Source: Oscillospiraceae bacterium
Lineage (GTDB): Bacteria > Bacillota > Clostridia > UBA1381
DNA length: 50,104 bases
NCBI GenBank assembly: GCA_022509025.1
Contig: JAFLUB010000019.1
Span: forward strand, 1 to 50,104
Direction of reading: 5' to 3'
Made by a program: the position numbers and the translations under genes. The stretch's first letter is position 1. Each line of letters starts with the position of its first letter. Below the pieces are notes generated by a model that did not search any database, was not told the DNA's origin, and worked only from the letters and a program-made list of their open reading frames with translations. Positions 7,159 through 14,781 of this stretch are shown piece after piece.

Positions 7159-7956
7159 TTAAATAAATTCAATAAGTCTAAGCCAATTTTCGAGAGACGG
7201 CGCCCACTGCGCCACATGAGGCATTGCTTTAGCAAGTCCCAATCCGTGATGTCCATATGGATATATATGGAGTTCAAACGGTATCTGAGCCTCACTCAGC
7301 GCGCCGGCGTATAAAAGAGAGTTCTCCACAGGTACTGTGCTGTCCTCAGCTGTATGCCATATAAATGCCGGCGGTGTTTCACGCGTAACCTGCTTATGAA
7401 GCGACATAAGCTCCTTATCCTCATGAAACGGTTTTGCGCCTATGAGATTCTGCCGCGAGCCGTCGTGTCTGTATTCAAACATATCTATTACCGGATAGCA
7501 CAGAATAGTCGCGTCAGGTTTACAATCCTCTTTATCGATTTTATCAGTTCCTTTGTAGATATCCTTATCATAGTGTACCGAAACAGATGCAGCAAGATGT
7601 CCGCCCGCGCTTGAACCCATAACTGCAATCTTATTCTTGTCAATACCATATTTGTCGGCAAAATGACGCACATATCTTACAGCGCGCATTGCATCGCTAA
7701 GCTCAGCCGGATGCTTATAAGGCGCTACTCGGTAATCAACAACGAAAGATGTTATACCTATTGACTGAAGCCATTCGGCGTAAGCCTTCCCCTCATGCTC
7801 GGCGCGCATAGCATAGCCGCCGCCCGGGAAAATTATCACAGCGCATTCAGAACCGGATTCATATGCAGTTATGGTAGGTTTTCTCGGTTCTTTTTCATCA
7901 GCTTCAATAAAGCTGTCATCCCAGTAAGGGATTGTATTTTTCCACAAACGTTCCAT
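7159..7956 (-). CDS. Alpha/beta hydrolase, putative carbohydrate esterase
   Basis: This is a 265-residue cytoplasmic alpha/beta hydrolase of the BD-FAE/acetyl-esterase type. It has an oxyanion motif PGGGY near residue 46, the nucleophile elbow GSSAGG near 115, an acidic residue in TAEDSTVP near 207, and the catalytic His in GHHGLG near 240, so the triad is complete. No signal peptide is present, so it would deacylate imported oligosaccharides or other esters in the cytoplasm. AGGAGGGG precedes the ATG. It lies 14 bp behind the DUF4340 gene and is the last gene of the ABC exporter operon, though the enzymatic link to that system is unclear. Confidence 0.88.
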   Translation of the reverse strand: MERLWKNTIPYWDDSFIEADEKEPRKPTITAYESGSECAVIIFPGGGYAMRAEHEGKAYAEWLQSIGITSFVVDYRVAPYKHPAELSDAMRAVRYVRHFADKYGIDKNKIAVMGSSAGGHLAASVSVHYDKDIYKGTDKIDKEDCKPDATILCYPVIDMFEYRHDGSRQNLIGAKPFHEDKELMSLHKQVTRETPPAFIWHTAEDSTVPVENSLLYAGALSEAQIPFELHIYPYGHHGLGLAKAMPHVAQWAPSLENWLRLIEFI

Positions 7957-7970
7957 ATGTTCCCCTCCTA

Positions 7971-9347
7971 CTATTCAGACATCGGATTTTCTGTGTATGT
8001 CTTAAACAGATTTATAAAATTATCAATCTTGGTTCTTTTTATCGTGAAGTTGACTTCCCCATTACGTATCAATGCGCAATTTATATCATCAATTGACTTA
8101 ATTTCCACAACGGTGTCATTTTCGCTTTTTATTCCGTCGAATGTTATCCTGAGAATTACTTCGTCATTAATTGCGTCGCCTTTATATACACTATCGACCG
8201 CCAAAGCCATAATACTCTTATATATTTCTCTGGAAATATCATTGTTTGTTTCTTTTCCGTCAAGCCTGAAAATATATTCATTATCCTTATGGGAAATATC
8301 CATAGTATGCTTTTCACTGTCATACTCTATAAGGACGCTTTTGACTTTTGAAATATCCACAAGCGCCTGCAGCTTACTTACTATGTTGAACGAAGATTCT
8401 TTAACGAAATCTACGCTTTCCTTAGGCGTGCGGTATATTCTTCCCTTATACTCCACATATGTTTCAGCGCCTTCAGTTCTTCCAACACGAAGCTCTTCTG
8501 TGTATTCATCGCCGTATTTCCCGGTCGTATTATCATACGGACGCACAGTGAGTTTAAGCTTTGGAGAAGACTGCGTAATACCGCTGTCAACGCCCTCAAC
8601 AAATGAAGTGAGTGAAATAGTGTCTATCGGTTCAAGAATTTTGTTGTCAATATAATCATCATTCGCGCCGCTCCGGTACGGTGAGACCATCTCCCAAACG
8701 TTATTTGTATTGATGTCAATATTGTCAATAAGCTTAATATCTATAGTTTCATCGCTTCTTTCGATAATGATATCGCGTATATCGTCAATTTCAATGTTGA
8801 ATCTGTCGAACTCCTGATAATAGCTTAGCGGCTGGCATAATGTGTCCACTTTAAAAGAATAAATCGTATATATAGAGCTGTCACCGTCAAGCATAACAAA
8901 ATACTCTCCAAGTGTAGGGCTCATATCGCCTATATACAGTTTATCCTCTTCACCGTTTTTCTTTGTTATTGTTACTGTTATTTTCGGAGCTTGAAGACCA
9001 TACTGTGAAAGGTCGTGAGATGAATCGTCTACTTTATGTTTTGATGTAAGCGTAGCCACCGTTCCTGCAAGTGCCTGAGCTTTAGACACATCAATATCAT
9101 CGGTGCTTATTTCATTTATTGTCCAGACAGAGTCGCCGAGATTAACAGCTTTTATACTGCTGTCCCCGGTTGTCACATTTACGCTGTCTATTTTACTTGT
9201 ATCCTCAGAGTATATTGTATAAATTTCTTCATTAACATTTTTCTGTCCGTCATCTGACATATCAACATTGTTTATAATGCCAATACCTGCGGCGAGAACA
9301 GCAATAACGGCAAATAATATGATTATACTTTTCTTTTGTCTGCTCAT
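7971..9347 (-). CDS. DUF4340 domain membrane-anchored protein
   Basis: This is a 458-residue protein with one N-terminal transmembrane segment (about 7-25) and a large extracytoplasmic region with repeated beta-rich DUF4340 modules. The start is ATG 9347, with AGGAGA five bases upstream; it overlaps the GldG-like stop as ATGA, so the two are translationally coupled. DUF4340 proteins are commonly found after GldG-type genes and are thought to be the periplasmic or extracellular part of the same ABC complex. Their biochemical role is unknown. Confidence 0.88.
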   Translation of the reverse strand: MSRQKKSIIILFAVIAVLAAGIGIINNVDMSDDGQKNVNEEIYTIYSEDTSKIDSVNVTTGDSSIKAVNLGDSVWTINEISTDDIDVSKAQALAGTVATLTSKHKVDDSSHDLSQYGLQAPKITVTITKKNGEEDKLYIGDMSPTLGEYFVMLDGDSSIYTIYSFKVDTLCQPLSYYQEFDRFNIEIDDIRDIIIERSDETIDIKLIDNIDINTNNVWEMVSPYRSGANDDYIDNKILEPIDTISLTSFVEGVDSGITQSSPKLKLTVRPYDNTTGKYGDEYTEELRVGRTEGAETYVEYKGRIYRTPKESVDFVKESSFNIVSKLQALVDISKVKSVLIEYDSEKHTMDISHKDNEYIFRLDGKETNNDISREIYKSIMALAVDSVYKGDAINDEVILRITFDGIKSENDTVVEIKSIDDINCALIRNGEVNFTIKRTKIDNFINLFKTYTENPMSE

Positions 9348-10747
9348 AGATTTCTCCTCTTCATCCATATAACCAGGCCGCATATAAGTATTATAAGCGG
9401 TATCAATATTACAATAACTATGAATATAACCATAACCTGAGATGCGGAAACAGAAATAGCGTTATTTATAAGTGTCTTTTCATCGACAAGGAAAGTATCA
9501 TCATTGCCTATGGTATAGTTTGTAAGATTCATAAAATAATCATAATTCGCAAGTCCGTAATCGTTCATGATCATTGATGCGTCCAGCGTAAGAAGCATTG
9601 TGTTTCCTGACACATATACGGACGAGCCACTAGAAGAGTCCTGAGAAAGCGCACCGACAATAAATTCTCCCTCTTCTTCTCCGCCTACTCTTTCAACAAG
9701 CTCGTTGGTTGTTGTATACGCTTTATCTGAGCTTGTGAAAATAGGGGTAACGGATATACTTCCGTTTGTTTCAAATTCCTGTGTAAGCTGCTTTGAATAT
9801 GGATAATATGCGACTGTTCTCTTATTTTTTAAGATACTGTCGGTAAATTCCGTAGAATTTATTTTAGGAACAACAAGTGCAACACCTGTACTGCCGAGAG
9901 ACACAGTCTGTGACATATCGGTTTCAACAACTGCGTTATCATTAATTCCTATTCCATGCGTTGATTTCAGATAGGTGAAAATATTCTCAAGCGCGCGTGA
10001 ATTGGAGTCAAAATAACACTGTAAATTGCCTCCTGCGGTGAGATAATTGTCTAATTTTGTTATTTCACCCTTTGAAAGATCGGTGGTCGGACGGATAAGC
10101 ATAACCACCGAAGCGTCAGACGGTATTTCTTCTGTGATAAGGTTTAAATCCACAACTTCAAAATTTTCCTCCAGAAGCTTTGCCCTTACTCCGGCAGCGT
10201 CAATTTCGTTATGTCCGGTCACAATACACACTTTCAAAGTCATATCAGATGAAACATATTTAAGTGACGAATTTATTTTATTTTCGACATTAAGAGATGT
10301 ATACTGCCCTGTCTGCGCGTTAACACCGTACAGCTCCGTAAGAGAATGAACCTTGAATCTTTCGCCTGAGTCTATTATTACGGAATTGGCCATAAGACTT
10401 TTTCCGTCTGTCACATATTTCTTTCCGAACGTCGGATTTTCAGCTATGTTTATATTGGTTATTTTTATACTGCTTGCCGCAGCCGAATACTCATGAAGCA
10501 CAGAACTTATTCTTTCGTCCTCTGAAGACGCACTTGAAAGTATATAGATATCAACAGGAGTATCATAACTTTTGAGAAACTCGCGCGTCTTATCAGACAA
10601 TGCGAACATCTTATTACTTGTTAAATCAACCTTAAGCGGAACCTTTTTGCCAAGAGCCGTCACAAACATATTTATCACAATAACGAGCGCTATAGCCGCT
10701 ATAATCATTATAGAGGAGGTTAATTTATACTTTTTCTGATTATTCAT
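9344..10747 (-). CDS. GldG-like ABC transporter auxiliary protein
   Basis: This is a 467-residue protein with a transmembrane helix near each end (about 12-32 and 437-460) and a large extracytoplasmic domain of the ABC_transp_aux/GldG type between them. The N-terminal part contains VDLTSNKMFALSDKT, a hallmark of the family. In Bacteroidetes GldG is part of a gliding and secretion ABC complex; in Clostridia the family is widespread and uncharacterised. The gene sits between the permease (10 bp gap) and the DUF4340 gene (ATGA overlap), so all are one operon. Confidence 0.88.
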   Translation of the reverse strand: MNNQKKYKLTSSIMIIAAIALVIVINMFVTALGKKVPLKVDLTSNKMFALSDKTREFLKSYDTPVDIYILSSASSEDERISSVLHEYSAAASSIKITNINIAENPTFGKKYVTDGKSLMANSVIIDSGERFKVHSLTELYGVNAQTGQYTSLNVENKINSSLKYVSSDMTLKVCIVTGHNEIDAAGVRAKLLEENFEVVDLNLITEEIPSDASVVMLIRPTTDLSKGEITKLDNYLTAGGNLQCYFDSNSRALENIFTYLKSTHGIGINDNAVVETDMSQTVSLGSTGVALVVPKINSTEFTDSILKNKRTVAYYPYSKQLTQEFETNGSISVTPIFTSSDKAYTTTNELVERVGGEEEGEFIVGALSQDSSSGSSVYVSGNTMLLTLDASMIMNDYGLANYDYFMNLTNYTIGNDDTFLVDEKTLINNAISVSASQVMVIFIVIVILIPLIILICGLVIWMKRRNL

Positions 10748-10757
10748 TTTTATCCTC

Positions 10758-11462
10758 CTATCTCAGTCTGCGTCCTTCAAAGACCATTGTTGTGAAGAAC
10801 AAAAACAGTCCAGTAAGGCTCAGATAATATATTACCGGTTCGAAGCTCATGAATCCCAGCGTGAAGTCAGAAAATCTTTCGAGCGGTGAAAGCCACAGGA
10901 GAATACTCACTATAGCTTCATTTGAGATATATGTCGATACGGAACCAAGAAGCATGGTTAATATCAGGATTCCGTATGTTGTTACTGCCGCGACAATCTG
11001 ACTTTCGGTAATAGACGACATTAACGCGCCTATTGACAGGATTACAGCACACAAAAGTATAAAGCCTATATAGCAGCCTATCGTCTCTCCTACCGGCAGC
11101 GAACCGTGCGCGGCAAGTATACAGGGGTATATAAGCGTTATTATGATACCTGTCATTAAAACACCAAATGCCGCAAGGAACTTACCGATTACTATTTCCC
11201 ATGTCGATATCGGCGCAGTCAGCAGAAGCTGGTCAGTTTTAAGCTTTCTGTCCTCTGAGAACAACCTCATAGTCAGAAGAGGCAGGAAAAATATCGCCAT
11301 ACGGTTTACTGAAGCGAAAAAGCCTGTCATGCTTGCTGTCATAAACCCGATGTTTACGAGGTAGAACATCACACCGGTAAGCAAAAGGAATATTGTAAGA
11401 AACACATATCCGAGCATTGAAGTGAAATACGAATTGAATTCTCTGTTAAATATCGCTTTCAT
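10758..11462 (-). CDS. ABC-2 type permease (GldF-like)
   Basis: This is a 234-residue integral membrane protein with about six hydrophobic segments and the ABC-2 permease signature MRLFSEDRKLKTDQLLLTAP, in which the E-D-R-K-x-K-T motif is typical. The start is ATG 11462, with AGGAGG nine bases upstream; it begins inside the end of the ATPase gene (17-base overlap). It pairs with the upstream ATPase and the downstream GldG- and DUF4340-type proteins to form a likely export or envelope-remodelling complex. Confidence 0.9.
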   Translation of the reverse strand: MKAIFNREFNSYFTSMLGYVFLTIFLLLTGVMFYLVNIGFMTASMTGFFASVNRMAIFFLPLLTMRLFSEDRKLKTDQLLLTAPISTWEIVIGKFLAAFGVLMTGIIITLIYPCILAAHGSLPVGETIGCYIGFILLCAVILSIGALMSSITESQIVAAVTTYGILILTMLLGSVSTYISNEAIVSILLWLSPLERFSDFTLGFMSFEPVIYYLSLTGLFLFFTTMVFEGRRLR

Positions 11463-12411
11463 TTTCTTTTTCCTCCTTTGCGGGCGCTTTTGTAAGCTCA
11501 AGGAAAATATCCTCAAGCGATGCTTCAACTTCTTTTTGCGCCAGGATAGGCATTGACTTTTCAGCAAAGGCAAAGAATAATTTCTTTCTTCCCTCCGCGT
11601 TCATTTTTGTGTCAAATTCAAAATTATACTCGTCATTCGATGAAGAAACACATACCACATTAGAAATACCCTCGAACGAATTGAGTATTTCCTCCGCTTC
11701 CTCCCTGTTTCCGGAAACGGAAATCATCATTCTTTTTGACTCGCCTATTTTTTCGGACAGATTTGCGGGAGTATCCTCCGCGACAAATTTACCCTTATTT
11801 ATTATGATTACCCTGTCACATACCGCGCTGATTTCGCTTAGTATATGCGAGCTAAGAATTATTGTTTTTTCCTTGCCAAGCTTCTTTATAACATTACGCA
11901 TTTCGATAATCTGCTTCGGATCAAGACCTACTGTAGGTTCGTCAAGTATAAGAACAGGCGGATCACCTATAAGTGCTCCGGCAAGACCGACTCTCTGTCT
12001 GTAGCCTTTCGACAGATTGCCTATCATTCTTTTCTTGACATCGTTTATTTTCACCATGTCAACTATACCCTGTATATGCTTTTCTCTGTCGTCTGTCTTA
12101 ATCTTTTTCAGCTCATAGACAAAATCCAGATAATCCCACACTATCATATCCAGATACAGCGGCGGAATTTCAGGCAAATAGCCTATGCGCTTCTTTACCT
12201 CTATAGGATTTTCTATAATATCATATCCGTCAACAGTAACAGTTCCCTCCGAACATGCCGTATATCCAGTTATGATATTCATGGTTGTGGATTTACCCGC
12301 GCCATTAGGTCCGAGAAATCCGAGTACTTCGCCCTTTTTTACATCAAAGCTGATGTGGTCAAGGGCAAACTTAGAGCCATATCTCTTTGTAAGATTGGAA
12401 ATAGTAATCAC
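11446..12411 (-). CDS. ABC transporter ATPase (GldA/CcmA-like)
   Basis: This is a 321-residue ABC ATPase with Walker A GPNGAGKST, signature LSKGYRQRV, Walker B VLILDEPTVGLD and H-loop SSH. A C-terminal extension (about 225-321) is typical of CcmA/NatA-type exporters. The start is taken as GTG 12411, with GGAGAG eight bases upstream; the TTG at 12432 has no site in front. It drives the GldF-like permease. Transcripts may read from aspS through an intervening palindromic element. Confidence 0.92.
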   Translation of the reverse strand: MITISNLTKRYGSKFALDHISFDVKKGEVLGFLGPNGAGKSTTMNIITGYTACSEGTVTVDGYDIIENPIEVKKRIGYLPEIPPLYLDMIVWDYLDFVYELKKIKTDDREKHIQGIVDMVKINDVKKRMIGNLSKGYRQRVGLAGALIGDPPVLILDEPTVGLDPKQIIEMRNVIKKLGKEKTIILSSHILSEISAVCDRVIIINKGKFVAEDTPANLSEKIGESKRMMISVSGNREEAEEILNSFEGISNVVCVSSSNDEYNFEFDTKMNAEGRKKLFFAFAEKSMPILAQKEVEASLEDIFLELTKAPAKEEKENESDI

Positions 12412-12445
12412 TTGTAGAACTCTCCGTTTCAAATTAAATTTATGG

Positions 12446-12584
12446 GCTGCCCGATTTAGCGCAGACCGTTACACTACGAACAAAACTCACCACTCGGAGT
12501 ACCCTCGTACACCGTCGGGTAAGTTTTGTCCGTTCTGCATCTAAATCCATCCAGCCCATCGAGACTGTTCCTTAGCCGGGCAGC
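12446..12584. repeat. Palindromic intergenic element (MITE-like) between aspS and the ABC operon
   Basis: The ends are GCTGCCCG (12446-12453) and its exact reverse complement CGGGCAGC (12577-12584). Inside, ATTTAGCGCAGACCG pairs with CGTTCTGCATCTAAAT, then ACAAAACT.ACC with GGTAAGTTTTGT, then CGGAGTAC with GTACACCG around a CCTC centre, so nearly the whole 139 bp forms one long imperfect hairpin. There is no open reading frame. It could be a small non-autonomous mobile element or a REP-like unit; I see no clear target duplication. Confidence 0.6.
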
Positions 12585-12639
12585 ATTATTATATACCTAT
12601 ATTTTACAAAGCTTTTATTATACAATTATGAACAGAATG

Positions 12640-14409
12640 TTAATTTTCCCTATCATCCTGAATAATTTTTATTGCAAGCTCATTAAGCTGCTCCTCGTCA
12701 ACCACGTTCGGAGCGCCGGACATGAGTTCTGACGCATTCTGAACCTTCGGGAACGCGGTAACATCTCTGAGGCTGTCATTACCCGTCATAATCATTGCGA
12801 GACGGTCAAGACCTATGCCCATTCCGCCATGCGGAGGAGCGCCGTATTTATACGCTTCAACAAGGAAGCCGAACTTCGCTTCAATTTCTTCCTCGCTAAG
12901 ACCCAATGCGCGGAACATCTTCTGCTGAAGCTCATAATCGGTAATTCTGATTGAACCACTTGAAAGCTCCGTACCGTTAAGAACCAAGTCATACGCTTTG
13001 GCAACTACTTTTCCGGGGTCAGAGTCAAGATACTGTATACACTCATCCATAGGCATTGTAAACGGATGGTGCATTGCTATCCAGCTTTCTGTTTCCTCGT
13101 CATATTCAAAGAACGGAAATTCTGTAATCCATAGGAAATTATAGCCATCAGGAATAATATCAAGCTGCTTTGCCACTTTCAGTCTGAGCGCGCCCAGAAC
13201 CGGCAGCGTAACCTTGTTTCTATCTGCAATAATCAGGACCACGTCGCCCTTCTCTGCGCCAGTAGTATTAAGTATAGCGTCAAGCTCACCATCTGCAAGG
13301 AACTTAGCAAATCCGCATGAAGGCTCGTCCTCAACCCAGCGAATGAATGCGAGTCCTTTAGCGCCTATGCCGCGGACGTATTCTGTCAGCTTGTCTATTT
13401 CCTTACGCGTAAGCGTCTTTGCAGCATCCTTTGCAACAATCGCTCTGACGCTTCCGCCTGCTTCTATAGCGGACGAGAACACGCCGAAGCCGCTGTTTCG
13501 TACTATCTCAGAAATATCGCATATTTCCATACCGAAACGCGTATCCGGCTTATCTGAGCCGTAACGCTCCATCGCTTCATTATATGTTAGTCTCGGGAGC
13601 GGCGTTGGAATATCTATATCAAGGACATCATTAAATATTCTCTGTACAAATCCCTCGCCGATTTCCAGGATATCCTCCACGTCAACGAACGACATTTCAA
13701 GGTCTACCTGTGTAAACTCAGGCTGTCTGTCTGCTCTCAGGTCCTCGTCGCGGAAGCAGCGCGCAAGCTGAATATATCTGTCAAAGCCTGAAATCATCAA
13801 AAGTTGCTTATACATCTGCGGTGACTGGGGCAGAGCATAGAACTTACCGTGATGCACTCTTGACGGAACAAGGTAATCTCTCGCGCCTTCGGGAGTGGAT
13901 TTAATCATCATTGGTGTTTCTATCTCAATAAATCCGTTTTCATAGAAATAATCTCTTGCAGATTTTGCAATTTTGCTTCTTGTCATGATGTTATCCTGCA
14001 AAACCTTTCTTCTAAGGTCAAGATAACGGTACTTTAATCTTAATTCCTCATTAACGTTTGTATCATCTAATATCTCAAACGGCGGCGTCTGCGCCTTTGC
14101 AAGAATTCTTAAATCCTTTACATCAATTTCTATATTTCCTGTCTTTATGGCAGGGTTTTTGCTCTCTCTTTCTCGTACCACACCCTTTGCCATAAGCACG
14201 TATTCACTACGGCATGAGGATGCCTTTTCAAAAATATCTCTGTCAGTAGAATCGTCAAATGCAAGCTGAACGATACCTGTTCTGTCGCGCAAATCTATAA
14301 ATATGAGATTACCCATATCGCGAATTTTCTGAACGTATCCGCCTACGACTACTTCCTTTCCTATTCCTTCTGTTTCTCCGCAGTAATTAGTGCGTTTTAA
14401 ACCGCTCAT
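12640..14409 (-). CDS. aspS: Aspartyl-tRNA synthetase
   Basis: This class II synthetase charges tRNA-Asp with aspartate. It has 589 residues, matching bacterial AspRS length. The N-terminal OB anticodon-binding domain begins KRTNYCGE and contains the FIDLRDRTGIVQ segment. Class II motif 2 is in ARCFRDEDLRADRQPEFTQ, and motif 3 near the end is GIGLDRLAMIM. A bacterial GAD insert lies in the middle. Start choice is uncertain: ATG 14409 fits family alignment, but ATG 14418, ATG 14433 and GTG 14448 are in frame, and none has a strong ribosome-binding site. A long structured leader lies upstream. It cannot be told from sequence whether the enzyme is discriminating. Confidence 0.93.
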   Translation of the reverse strand: MSGLKRTNYCGETEGIGKEVVVGGYVQKIRDMGNLIFIDLRDRTGIVQLAFDDSTDRDIFEKASSCRSEYVLMAKGVVRERESKNPAIKTGNIEIDVKDLRILAKAQTPPFEILDDTNVNEELRLKYRYLDLRRKVLQDNIMTRSKIAKSARDYFYENGFIEIETPMMIKSTPEGARDYLVPSRVHHGKFYALPQSPQMYKQLLMISGFDRYIQLARCFRDEDLRADRQPEFTQVDLEMSFVDVEDILEIGEGFVQRIFNDVLDIDIPTPLPRLTYNEAMERYGSDKPDTRFGMEICDISEIVRNSGFGVFSSAIEAGGSVRAIVAKDAAKTLTRKEIDKLTEYVRGIGAKGLAFIRWVEDEPSCGFAKFLADGELDAILNTTGAEKGDVVLIIADRNKVTLPVLGALRLKVAKQLDIIPDGYNFLWITEFPFFEYDEETESWIAMHHPFTMPMDECIQYLDSDPGKVVAKAYDLVLNGTELSSGSIRITDYELQQKMFRALGLSEEEIEAKFGFLVEAYKYGAPPHGGMGIGLDRLAMIMTGNDSLRDVTAFPKVQNASELMSGAPNVVDEEQLNELAIKIIQDDREN

Positions 14410-14627
14410 TGTATCCATAATGATAATATCCATAGCCTTTCTGCCCACAAAGTTAATAATGAAAAATTTTTAACGTTCATATCGTGGGCAGATATGGCGT
14501 TAAATGGATATTATGCCCATGTGCGATTTTCGAAGCAATGCGAGAAAATACTCGCACGGGCAATCAAATTTGATTAACGTGATTTTTCACGTTATATCCC
14601 TTTCGGGTTTTATAACATACATTATAT
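14410..14627 (-). promoter_or_regulatory. Long structured leader of aspS
   Basis: This is about 210 bases of untranslated RNA from the predicted start near 14621. It contains, in order on the minus strand, a CCC-GAAA-GGG tetraloop hairpin, AACGTGA/TCACGTT (14576-14594), AATCAAATTTGATT, a GCCCGTGCGA/TCGCACATGGGC stem, and then the pseudoknot element. I looked for T-box features (GGGTGGNACCGCG, specifier loop) and found none. No intrinsic terminator is present, so any control would act at translation. Confidence 0.5.
14433..14514 (-). promoter_or_regulatory. Putative pseudoknotted leader element, copy 2 (aspS leader)
   Basis: On the minus strand TTTAAC (14499-14504) pairs with GTTAAA (14469-14474); inside, CATAT (14492-14496) pairs with ATATG (14478-14482), leaving loop CTGCCCACG. 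The loop CTGCCCAC (14484-14491) is complementary over eight bases to GTGGGCAG (14441-14448), followed by AAAGGCT. An additional 11-bp inverted repeat, ATAATATCCAT (14504-14514) with ATGGATATTAT (14423-14433), brackets the element and covers the ATG at 14433. Layout and conserved bases match copy 1 at 2561-2620. Confidence 0.5.
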
Positions 14628-14656
14628 ATTTTAACCTTATAATTCCAATGTGTCAA
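14628..14656 (-). promoter_or_regulatory. Sigma-A promoter for aspS
   Basis: TTGACA (14651-14656) and TAAAAT (14628-14633) lie 17 bp apart on the minus strand. The transcription start would be near 14621. Confidence 0.7.
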
Positions 14657-14716
14657 GTGGAATTGCCGAATTTTGACGCTTTTGTATACAATTAGTTTAA
14701 TTTTTTGTGACAGGGC

Positions 14717-14745
14717 TTGATTTAATTCGAAATTAGTTTTATAAT
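14717..14745 (+). promoter_or_regulatory. Sigma-A promoter for the flippase gene
   Basis: TTGATT (14717-14722) and TATAAT (14740-14745) are 17 bp apart, about 37 bases before the ATG at 14782, which has a GGAGAG ribosome-binding site. It is divergent from the aspS promoter, with about 60 bp between the two -35 boxes. Confidence 0.7.
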
Positions 14746-14781
14746 GGTTAGCATACATAATTTAAATTAAGGAGAGAAACC

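Noticed and set aside
7795..8655. A 286-codon plus-strand frame rich in Ser, Leu and Ile
   Set aside because: It is the antisense shadow of the DUF4340 and esterase genes, which have strong starts, family matches and operon spacing.
11845..12417. A 190-codon plus-strand frame
   Set aside because: It lies antisense to the ABC ATPase gene, whose Walker and signature motifs are intact, and has no start context.
12446..12584. tRNA or tmRNA-like gene in the folded element before the ABC operon
   Set aside because: There is no acceptor stem with CCA, no T-loop GTTCRANTC, and the fold is one long hairpin rather than a cloverleaf.
14410..14660. T-box riboswitch before aspS
   Set aside because: The leader has no GGGTGG/ACCGCG T-box sequence, no antiterminator and no terminator, so it does not meet the class.
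14564..14758. A 64-codon minus-strand frame upstream of aspS
   Set aside because: It covers both the aspS and flippase promoters, its composition is that of AT-rich non-coding DNA, and no ribosome-binding site precedes it.
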